DNA of 6,350 nt from Nitrospira sp. (GTDB taxonomy: Bacteria > Nitrospirota > Nitrospiria > Nitrospirales > Nitrospiraceae). The notes beneath the pieces were generated by a model. That model saw only the letters and a program-made list of their open reading frames with translations, searched no databases and was not told the DNA's origin. Location of the stretch: contig VGXD01000129.1 of assembly GCA_016873525.1 (NCBI GenBank), forward strand, positions 1 through 6,350. The letters are read 5' to 3'. The first letter of the stretch is position 1, and every line of letters begins with the position of its first letter. This document shows positions 1-5,552 of this stretch, one piece after another. Both the position numbers and the translations under genes were made by a program.

Positions 1-1041
1 ATTCCGGCCGTTTCTTGTCCGCTACCCCTGTCGAAGGGGACGCAGGTGTTCCTCGCCCACGGCGGAGGCGGGCGTCTCATGCAGGCGTTGATCGGCGAGG
101 TGTTTCTGCCCGCCTTCGACAATCCGCTCCTGGCTCAACGGCACGACGGGGCGGTGTTCCCCGTCGAGGCGGGGCGGCTGGCCTTTACGACCGATTCCTA
201 CGTCGTGCAGCCGCTGTTTTTCCCGGGCGGAGACATCGGCAGCCTGGCGGTCTACGGCACGGTGAACGACCTGGCCATGTGCGGCGCCAAGCCCCTGTAC
301 TTAAGCGCCGGCTTCATCCTCGAAGAAGGATTTCCGCTGGAGACGCTGCAACGTATCGTGGCTTCCATGGCCGAGGCGGCGCGACTGGCGCAGGTCCAGC
401 TCGTGACCGGCGACACCAAGGTGGTGGATCGCGGCAAGGGGGATGGGATCTTCATCAATACGGCCGGCATCGGGCTTGTGCCGTCCGGTGTCACGGTCGG
501 CCCGCAATGGGTGCGACCGGGGGATCGAATCCTCTTGAGCGGCGACCTCGGCAGGCACGGCATGGCGGTGCTCAGCAGGCGGGAGGGCTTAGGGTTCGGC
601 GGCGGGTTGGAAAGCGATGTCGCCCCCCTCCACGACGTGGTCGCGGATCTCTTGCGAAGCGGCGTGGAGGTCCATTGCCTGCGCGACCTGACCCGTGGAG
701 GGCTGGCCGGCGCGCTCAACGAAATCGCCGCGGTTGCGAAGGTCGGACTGACCATCGACGAGCCGCGCATCCCCGTGCGGGAGCCGGTCCGGGGAGCCTG
801 CGAAATCTTCGGATTGGATCCGCTCTACGTGGCCAATGAAGGGCGGTTCGTCGCCTTCGTGCCGGCCGCAGAAGTCGAGCCGGCTTTGGCGGTCTTGCGA
901 CGCCACGAGGTCTCGCGCCATGCGTCGCCGATCGGGACCGTCGCGGAGGCGCCTGCGCCGCTGGTCGTGTTGCAGACCCAATTGGGCACGAACCGCATCC
1001 TGGACCTCCTCTCCGGCGAGCAGTTGCCCAGAATCTGCTAG
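1..1041 (+). CDS. hypE: HypE, hydrogenase expression/formation protein (carbamoyl dehydratase), 5' truncated by window edge
   Basis: HypE is the cytosolic enzyme that receives a carbamoyl group from HypF on its C-terminal cysteine. It dehydrates the group with ATP to a thiocyanate, which HypC/HypD uses to make the Fe-CN ligands of [NiFe]-hydrogenase. The window holds 346 residues. Fragment residues 4-16 (VSCPLPLSKGTQV) precede the Gly-rich HGGGGRLM segment and match the usual HypE N-terminus, so the frame is open through base 1. The GTG at 46 is internal, and the true start lies a few codons upstream of the window. Visible AIRS/PurM-fold signatures are TTDSYVVQPLFFPGGDIG (63-80), GDTKVVDRGKGDG (137-149), DLTRGG (229-234) and NEGR (279-282). 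The protein ends exactly in PRIC (343-346), so the acceptor Cys is present. Family members are usually about 330-360 aa, so little is missing. Other hyp genes are presumably to the left. It converges with the c-di-GMP gene. Confidence 0.95.
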   Translation: MPAVSCPLPLSKGTQVFLAHGGGGRLMQALIGEVFLPAFDNPLLAQRHDGAVFPVEAGRLAFTTDSYVVQPLFFPGGDIGSLAVYGTVNDLAMCGAKPLYLSAGFILEEGFPLETLQRIVASMAEAARLAQVQLVTGDTKVVDRGKGDGIFINTAGIGLVPSGVTVGPQWVRPGDRILLSGDLGRHGMAVLSRREGLGFGGGLESDVAPLHDVVADLLRSGVEVHCLRDLTRGGLAGALNEIAAVAKVGLTIDEPRIPVREPVRGACEIFGLDPLYVANEGRFVAFVPAAEVEPALAVLRRHEVSRHASPIGTVAEAPAPLVVLQTQLGTNRILDLLSGEQLPRIC

Positions 1042-1135
1042 CAAAACCTTCCAAACGTGACGGGCCGTGGCGCCTCTGGTCGGAGGGGAGGGACTGGTCT
1101 GAGGGCAGGCGGGAGCGTAGGGCCCGGAGACCGCT

Positions 1136-3406
1136 CTAAGGGAGCAACGAAAAGGAGGCGGGGAGCTGCGGCGGGACAGCCTGGGCTTCAAGAGGGAGGC
1201 CGAAGAAGTAGCCCTGCATTTCATAGCAGCGCTGCTCCTTGAGGAAGGTCGCTTGCAGCACGGTTTCCGTACCCTCGGCAATGACGCGGAGGCCGAGGTG
1301 CTGTGCGAGGGTGATGATCGTTTTGATGATGGCCGCGTCCTTTTCGCTGCTCCCAATGTTGCGGACGAAGGATTGGTCGATCTTGAGCGCATCCAATGGG
1401 AAGTGTTTGAGGTAGCTGAGCGACGAGTAGCCGGTTCCAAAGTCGTCGATCAGAAGACGCAGGCCGAGCGCGTGCAAGTTTTGGAGCGCATCCATCGTGC
1501 GGCCGCTGCTCTCGAAGAGGAGGCGTTCCGTGAGTTCGAGTTCCAGCGTGTCGGCAGGCAGCTCGCTCTCCTTGAGGAGGGCTTTGATGAGTTCGAAGAG
1601 GTTCTGCTCCTGAAACTGTCGGCGCGAGAGATTGACGGCCAGGCGCAAGCGGGGGAACCCCATCTGGTGCCAGGCACGGAGCTGGCGACAGGCTGTCTGA
1701 AGCGCCCATTCGCCGATGGGGACAATCATGCCGTTCTCCTCGGCGAGCGGGATAAACGTGTTGGGGCTGACGAGTCCGCGTTCGGGATGGCGCCAACGAA
1801 GGAGGGCCTCCAAGCTGACGATGCGCCCCTGTTGGACGTCGATGACCGGCTGGTAGACGAGGGACAGTTCCTGCCGATCGAGCGCGTACCGAAGGCTGGT
1901 TTCCAAGGCGTGCCGTTCCGTGGTTTGCGCCCGCATGTTTGCCGAATAGAATGCGACGGTGCCGCGACGCTCTTTGGCGGCGTACATCGCGGTGTCGGCG
2001 CAGGCAATGAGATCCTCGACGTCCGCGGTGTCATTCGGGAACATGGCCACGCCGACGCTCGCGGCAACAAAGGTGGTGTGGGGACCCAGGGCGACCGGCG
2101 GCGCGAGGGCCTTGAGAATCCGGTCGGCGATTTCGCCGGCGAGGGTCTGATTCGTGAGGTCCTCGATGATGATGGTGAATTCATCGCCGCCCAGTCGCGC
2201 GACCGTATCGCCTGTTCGCACGGCGGCCAGGAGGCGACCGGCCACTTCTTTTAAAAGCTCGTCGGCTAACGTGTGGCCGAAGGTATCGTTGATCAGCTTA
2301 AAGCGGTCGAGGTCGAGAAAGAGCAGGGCGGCCTGACGTCCGGTGCGGGCTGCGCGGGCCAGGGCTTTTCTGAGCAGGACCATGAGCAAGCGCCGATTGG
2401 GAAGTCCGGTGAGGGGGTCGCAGTGGGCCAGTTCTTCCAAGCGCGCTTCGACCTGCTTGCGCGCGGTCAGATCCTGGAACGTCAGGACCGTTCCCATGTG
2501 CCCGGCGTCGTTCAGCATGGGGGACGCGGTATATTCGACCGGGAATGACGAGCCATCCTGACGCCAGAACGTTTGGTCGGAAAACTTCTGGACGCTGAAG
2601 AGACGCTCGTCATCGTCGGCGCTCTCGGACGGCATGGTGAACGGGTGGCGTTGGATCGCAGAAGGCCAATGCAAATCGATGAGGTCGGGGACCTCGTAGC
2701 CGAGCATGCGCGCGGCGGCCTGATTGGCAAACGAGCAGTAGCCCTTCGGCGTGAGCCCGACGACGCCCTCGGTCGTCGATTGCAAGAGGGCTTGGTGCAG
2801 ATTTTTTTGCTCCTGGGTATGGGCCTCCTCGTTCTTGGCATCGATGAAGGCGCCCACGGTTTTCCCAAGCTCCGCCATCAAGGCCAGCAGGTGTTCGTCC
2901 GGTTCTTGGGGCGTTTGTGTCAGGACTTCGATGACCCCGATAAAGCTCAGTCGGCCTTCGATCGGAAAGGCGAAGGCGCTGTGAATCCCGGCCGCGCCCG
3001 CGATCTCAGCGCGGGGGAAATTAGGAGCGTTGCGAATATCGGCAATCCAGGCCGGTTGGCGGGTTGCCCAAACCCCTCCCGGCAAGCCGACGCCGGATTC
3101 AAACGCGGTGGACCGGTTTTGCGCGTCGAATGCGTCCGCGTCCAGCGCAGGCTGATGCCAGGTGGTCTGTGCGCGCAAAGTATTCGAGGCGTGATTGACC
3201 AGCCAGAGCGTGCTCAGTTCCCAGCCGGTGTACTCGCAGATGGTTTGGAGCAGGCGAGGCAGGACGGCCGGCGCGTTTTTCGATCCGACGAGGGAAAGCA
3301 CCGCCGTCAAGTCGCGCATCCGCTGGTAATCGTGCGGATGCCTCTGCGTGAGGAGGCGTTGCTGGCGTGAGCGCAAGCTCATAGGCATAGACCTAGGTAT
3401 ACGCAT
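1136..3406 (-). CDS. GAF-PAS-GGDEF-EAL c-di-GMP synthase/phosphodiesterase
   Basis: This is a predicted cytosolic bifunctional c-di-GMP enzyme of 756 aa. It has a GAF domain at about 40-190 and a PAS domain at about 203-316. The GGDEF domain (about 320-490) carries DPLTGLPNRR (330-339), an I-site RTGD (397-400) five residues before GGDEF (406-410), and AMYAAKERRG. The EAL domain (about 505-745) carries E533-A-L, N592, ELTE (E624), DDFGTG (D654/D655), K675, E711 and Q731, all expected metal or substrate ligands. Both catalytic halves therefore look intact, with product inhibition likely at the I-site. No transmembrane segment or signal peptide is visible, so the GAF and PAS domains presumably sense a cytosolic signal; the ligand cannot be read from sequence. 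The start is uncertain. Met1 has no good Shine-Dalgarno; Met7 (3388) has a weak AGGT just upstream, and Met9 (3382) is also possible. It is monocistronic here, converging with hypE and divergent from the tRNA unit. Confidence 0.93.
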   Translation of the reverse strand: MRIPRSMPMSLRSRQQRLLTQRHPHDYQRMRDLTAVLSLVGSKNAPAVLPRLLQTICEYTGWELSTLWLVNHASNTLRAQTTWHQPALDADAFDAQNRSTAFESGVGLPGGVWATRQPAWIADIRNAPNFPRAEIAGAAGIHSAFAFPIEGRLSFIGVIEVLTQTPQEPDEHLLALMAELGKTVGAFIDAKNEEAHTQEQKNLHQALLQSTTEGVVGLTPKGYCSFANQAAARMLGYEVPDLIDLHWPSAIQRHPFTMPSESADDDERLFSVQKFSDQTFWRQDGSSFPVEYTASPMLNDAGHMGTVLTFQDLTARKQVEARLEELAHCDPLTGLPNRRLLMVLLRKALARAARTGRQAALLFLDLDRFKLINDTFGHTLADELLKEVAGRLLAAVRTGDTVARLGGDEFTIIIEDLTNQTLAGEIADRILKALAPPVALGPHTTFVAASVGVAMFPNDTADVEDLIACADTAMYAAKERRGTVAFYSANMRAQTTERHALETSLRYALDRQELSLVYQPVIDVQQGRIVSLEALLRWRHPERGLVSPNTFIPLAEENGMIVPIGEWALQTACRQLRAWHQMGFPRLRLAVNLSRRQFQEQNLFELIKALLKESELPADTLELELTERLLFESSGRTMDALQNLHALGLRLLIDDFGTGYSSLSYLKHFPLDALKIDQSFVRNIGSSEKDAAIIKTIITLAQHLGLRVIAEGTETVLQATFLKEQRCYEMQGYFFGLPLEAQAVPPQLPASFSLLP

Positions 3407-3554
3407 CCATTACATTATCGGTTGAAACGGCCAATACTTGATACGATTTTGAGACAATCGCTCCAGGGGAGCTTCAACCGGAAACCGGGGCGACCTCATC
3501 CGGCAACGCCGCCGAACGAGAGTTGCGCGCAAATTATTTTTCCATCTTTCAGGC

Positions 3555-3583
3555 TACACAAAGCGGTCGCAACCTGTTACACT
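3555..3583 (+). promoter_or_regulatory. Putative extended -10 promoter for tRNA-Glu
   Basis: TACACA (3555-3560, 4/6 to the sigma70 -35) lies 17 bp from TACACT (3578-3583). A TG one base before the -10 (3575-3576) gives an extended -10. An A/T-rich run at 3531-3541 sits where an UP element would be, and the bases after the -10 are C-rich, as in stable-RNA discriminators. Predicted transcription would begin near 3590, about 64 nt before the mature tRNA, leaving a leader for RNase P to remove. The call rests on position and motif match only. Confidence 0.4.
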
Positions 3584-3653
3584 GAACCCCCGAAAGTATT
3601 CATCTGCATCGCGGTCGCAGAGACTACGGGAAAGCTGCTTGCAATAGACGCGC

Positions 3654-3731
3654 GTCCCCATCGTCTAGCCTGGCCTAGGACGCTGGCCTTTCAAGCCAGC
3701 AACACGGGTTCAAATCCCGTTGGGGACGCCA
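3654..3731 (+). tRNA. tRNA-Glu (anticodon UUC), CCA encoded
   Basis: This is a complete cloverleaf of 78 nt. The acceptor GTCCCCA pairs fully with TGGGGAC. The D arm starts GTCT and ends AGGAC. The anticodon stem CTGGC/GCCAG encloses the 7-nt loop CTTTCAA, giving anticodon TTC, which reads GAA/GAG (Glu). A short variable loop CAAC is followed by the T arm ACGGG-TTCAAAT-CCCGT. The discriminator is G and the 3' CCA is genomically encoded (3729-3731). The large D loop accounts for the length being slightly above 76. No intrinsic terminator follows before the SUMF1-fold gene 61 bases downstream, so read-through into that gene is possible. No duplicated tRNA 3' end suggesting an integrated element is seen in the window. 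Confidence 0.96.
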
Positions 3732-3792
3732 TATTTCTTCCGCGCGTTTCTCACACCACGTCATCGATGGTTCTGCGAAGCCGGGGGCGTTC

Positions 3793-4665
3793 ATGCGGCT
3801 CTTACGCATAGCGGGGCGAGCAGGGGGAGCGATCCTGGCCGGTCTCCTGGCCGTCGGGATCGGAGGGGCCACGGACGCGCCCAGCAATCCTCCGACGCCG
3901 GCTTCGTCCGAGGCGCCGATCGAGCTGGCCGGGAAGGATGGGGCGCCGATGGTCGTGATCCCGGAAGGCCCCTTTACCATGGGCAGCAACGAGGGCGCCG
4001 GCAACGAGCGGCCGGAACACAAGGTCTTTCTGGATCGATACGCCATCGACAAGTTCGAGGTCTCCATCAGCCTCTACGCCAAGTTTTTGCAAGCGGCCAA
4101 ATATGCGCCGCCTTCGACTTGGGACGACGAGTCGGTCACCGCTGCGGGGGATCGACCGGCGGTGGGCTTGAGCTGGGCGGATGCCGAGGCCTACTGCCGA
4201 TGGGCGGGGAAGCGGCTGCCGACGGAGGCGGAGTGGGAGAAAGCCGCGCGCGGGGCCGACGGCCGACGCTATCCCTGGGGCCACATGCAACCCTTTGTCG
4301 ACATCGCCAACTACAATCGCGGCGTCTGGGTGAGCGATGCCGTGACCCTCGCGCCGGTGGCCGGCGGCGTGCAGGGGATGAGCGTGCGGCATGGGACCAA
4401 GGAAGGGGGCAAGAGCCCCTACGGACTGTATCAGATGGCCGGCAATGCGGCGGAATGGGTGGCCGACTGGTACGATCGGGAGTACTACCAGAAAAGCCCG
4501 GCGCGGAACCCCAAGGGGCCCGGCTCGGGCGACAAGCGCGTGATCAGAGGCGGGTCGTGGAACGACCCGCCGGCCAACATCCGCACGACCGCCAGGGTCT
4601 CGGCCGAGCCCGATTTTCAGGACCGCGCGATCGGTGCGCGTTGCGCCATGGACGTCCCGAAATAG
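3793..4665 (+). CDS. Exported SUMF1/FGE-sulfatase-fold protein lacking FGE cysteines
   Basis: A 290-aa protein with an N-terminal basic stretch and a hydrophobic segment (about 6-25), consistent with a Sec signal peptide; there is no lipobox Cys. The signal is followed by a Pro/Ser-rich linker and a SUMF1 (formylglycine-generating-enzyme-like) domain from about 50 to 288. Family hallmarks are FTMGS (61-65), RLPTEAEWEKAARG (141-154), YPWG (160-163), GLYQMAGNAAEW (211-222), RGGSW (252-256) and GARCAMD (281-287). In genuine FGE the segment after GGS carries two copper-binding catalytic cysteines. Here it reads WNDPPANIR with none, and the only cysteines are C135 and C284. Sulfatase activation is therefore unlikely. 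Relatives with this pattern are mostly of unknown function, some found near respiratory or nitrite-related genes. The ATG at 3793 has a G-rich stretch (GGGGG) about 6 bases upstream. It may share a transcript with the tRNA upstream and the small gene 75 bases downstream. The fold is confident; the function is not known. Confidence 0.9.
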   Translation: MRLLRIAGRAGGAILAGLLAVGIGGATDAPSNPPTPASSEAPIELAGKDGAPMVVIPEGPFTMGSNEGAGNERPEHKVFLDRYAIDKFEVSISLYAKFLQAAKYAPPSTWDDESVTAAGDRPAVGLSWADAEAYCRWAGKRLPTEAEWEKAARGADGRRYPWGHMQPFVDIANYNRGVWVSDAVTLAPVAGGVQGMSVRHGTKEGGKSPYGLYQMAGNAAEWVADWYDREYYQKSPARNPKGPGSGDKRVIRGGSWNDPPANIRTTARVSAEPDFQDRAIGARCAMDVPK

Positions 4666-4711
4666 TTGTCCGTTGACGGAGCCGACCGCGCAGGCCATCG
4701 GCGCACCATCA

Positions 4712-4723
4712 AGTGGGCCCACT
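4712..4723. repeat. 12-bp perfect palindrome upstream of the small charged-protein gene
   Basis: AGTGGGCCCACT is its own reverse complement. The match extends to 18 bp (4709-4726) with one mismatched pair. It ends just before the Shine-Dalgarno of the 63-residue ORF. With no loop it would suit a dimeric DNA-binding protein better than an RNA hairpin. A palindrome of this length is expected about once by chance in a window this size, so regulatory meaning is speculative. Confidence 0.35.
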
Positions 4724-4740
4724 AGAAGAGGAGAGTCGAT

Positions 4741-4932
4741 ATGCCAACACATCCTAAAGTCACCGCGGCCAAGCGTCAGCGTGAGCGCGACAAGGCTGAA
4801 AAGCGGAAAGAAAAAGAACTCCGACGGACGGAGCGGAAAAAAACGAAGGACCTCGTGGTCCGCAATCCGGATGAGGCGGATCCCGATTTGGAAGGGATGC
4901 GCCCTGGTCCCCAGGCCCCTCTGTACTATTAA
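4741..4932 (+). CDS. Small highly charged hypothetical protein (63 aa)
   Basis: I cannot assign a function. The ATG at 4741 is set by a strong Shine-Dalgarno (GAGGAG, 4728-4733, 7 nt spacing), which argues for a real, well-translated gene. Residues about 9-40 are almost entirely Lys, Arg, Glu, Asp and Ala, with alternating basic and acidic residues typical of a long single helix or coiled coil. The C-terminal part is acidic (NPDEADPDLEG) and ends in a Pro/Gly tail (MRPGPQAPLYY). There is no signal peptide, membrane segment or cysteine, so it should be cytosolic. I have a memory-based impression of similar short proteins in Nitrospira genomes, which would need a database search. The downstream cytochrome c gene starts 20 bases after the stop, so the two are probably co-transcribed. 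Nucleic-acid binding or an assembly/chaperone role is conceivable but unproven. Confidence 0.8.
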   Translation: MPTHPKVTAAKRQRERDKAEKRKEKELRRTERKKTKDLVVRNPDEADPDLEGMRPGPQAPLYY

Positions 4933-4940
4933 CGGCTGCC

Positions 4941-4945
4941 GGAGG
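4941..4945 (+). promoter_or_regulatory. Shine-Dalgarno deciding the GTG start of the cytochrome gene
   Basis: GGAGG lies 7 bases upstream of the GTG at 4953, an ideal spacing. It supports GTG as the initiator and places the N-terminus just ahead of the membrane anchor. It lies in the 20-base gap after the small charged-protein gene, consistent with a two-gene operon. Confidence 0.75.
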
Positions 4946-4952
4946 CCGGCCG

Positions 4953-5456
4953 GTGTCCGACCCTGATCGTGATGTTCGCGACCTTCGATCCAGCCGGCTG
5001 GCCAAGCTGTTTCTTCTGGCCGGCGTCGTGCTGCTGGTGTTGACCCTGCTCTCGTTCTGGCTGGGATCGATCCTTGCCCAGAAAAAATCCACCTCCCAAG
5101 CCTCTCCCCTCGATCCTGCCATGGTGCCGTTGGTCACGGGGCTGGAACCGATCCCGGAGATCTTTGCCAAGGCGGGTTGTCCGGTCTGTCATGCGATCCC
5201 CGGCATTCCCGGCGCCGAAGGGCGTGTGGGGCCGAAACTTGCCCTGGGCAGGACCGGCCCGCTCCGGTTGCAAGACCCTGCCTACGCGGGGCAAGCCAAG
5301 ACCGTGCACGAGTATGCGATCGAATCGATTCTCAGCCCCGGGGCCTACGTCGTGCCCGGCTTCCCGGATCGCGTCATGCCGCGCTGGTACGGACAGAAGA
5401 TCAGCGCCGGGGCGTTGGAGAAGATCGCCGCCTACCTGGAATCGCTCAGCGAGTAA
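4953..5456 (+). CDS. Membrane-anchored monohaem c-type cytochrome
   Basis: A 167-aa electron carrier. The short N-terminus (1-17) is followed by a hydrophobic segment at about 18-41 that should anchor the protein in the inner membrane, with the rest in the periplasm. The haem-c site is C76-P-V-C79-H80. Downstream, M142 in the VMPRWYG context is a good candidate for the distal axial ligand, as in class I cytochromes c. The VGPKL motif after the haem site also fits class I. The helix before CxxCH and the C-terminal helix (about 152-166) complete a compact cytochrome fold. Between them, about 100-140 is longer than in minimal class I cytochromes. It could pass electrons to or from a quinol, nitrite or terminal-oxidase complex, but no partner is encoded in the window. 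GTG is chosen as start because of the well-placed GGAGG. It probably forms an operon with the preceding 63-aa gene and ends before the heptad inverted repeat. Confidence 0.9.
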   Translation: MSDPDRDVRDLRSSRLAKLFLLAGVVLLVLTLLSFWLGSILAQKKSTSQASPLDPAMVPLVTGLEPIPEIFAKAGCPVCHAIPGIPGAEGRVGPKLALGRTGPLRLQDPAYAGQAKTVHEYAIESILSPGAYVVPGFPDRVMPRWYGQKISAGALEKIAAYLESLSE

Positions 5457-5459
5457 TGG

Positions 5460-5538
5460 GTGATGTGTGAAGGGTGAAGGGTGATGGGTAGAGGGGGCCA
5501 GATTCTTCACCCATGACCCATGACGCATCACGGATCAC
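5460..5538. repeat. Imperfect inverted repeat with heptad-built arms
   Basis: The left arm (5460-5489) is four 7-bp units of the form GTGAWGK plus GT. The right arm (5509-5538) is four units beginning ACCCATG, drifting to ACGCATC and ACGGATC, plus AC. The arms are complementary at 23 of 30 positions and best near the 19-nt loop (5490-5508), where GGGTGATGGGT faces ACCCATGACCC with one mismatch. It lies between two convergent genes. Each arm is a tandem repeat and the whole is an inverted repeat, resembling dispersed intergenic elements (REP/MITE-like) more than a simple terminator. Confidence 0.85.
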
Positions 5539-5545
5539 GGTTTTT
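5460..5545 (+). terminator. Possible intrinsic terminator of the cytochrome transcript
   Basis: The heptad inverted repeat would fold into a long stem-loop in the + strand RNA. A T5 run (5541-5545) begins two bases after the right arm. It starts 4 bases past the cytochrome stop codon, the expected place for its terminator. On the minus strand no T run follows the stem, so it does not look like an equally good terminator for the convergent pilus ATPase gene. The stem has seven mismatches, so efficiency is uncertain. Confidence 0.45.
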
Positions 5546-5552
5546 CTGCGGG

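Noticed and set aside
1042..1135. Possible bidirectional terminator between hypE and the c-di-GMP gene
   Set aside because: Only a weak 5-bp stem (1073-1077 with 1082-1086) is visible and no T run follows on either strand, so I do not annotate it.
1253..2254. 333-aa + strand open frame antisense to the c-di-GMP gene
   Set aside because: It lies wholly opposite a gene with intact GGDEF/EAL motifs. Its composition is the mirror of that gene, it has no recognisable domain, and high GC makes long antisense frames common.
2573..3370. 265-aa + strand open frame antisense to the GAF/PAS part
   Set aside because: Same reason: it is the shadow of a well-supported gene, with no motifs of its own.
3654..3731. 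tRNA as an integration site for a mobile element
   Set aside because: No repeated tRNA 3' segment and no integrase or other mobility gene occurs in the window.
3422..3811. 129-aa + strand open frame crossing the tRNA
   Set aside because: It reads straight through the tRNA-Glu sequence and an intergenic region, with low-complexity composition and no ribosome binding site.
3720..4676. 318-aa + frame and 316-aa - frame over the SUMF1-fold gene
   Set aside because: Out-of-frame shadows, rich in Arg/Gly/Ala/Pro; the frame starting at 3793 carries every family motif.
4666..4740. Separate promoter for the small gene, from TTGACG at 4673-4678
   Set aside because: The -35-like hexamer is good, but no acceptable -10 lies 16-18 bp downstream.
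4929..5531. 200-aa minus strand frame opposite the cytochrome and inverted repeat
   Set aside because: Its N-terminal THHPSPFTHHP pattern is just translated heptad repeat, and the rest is antisense to the cytochrome gene.
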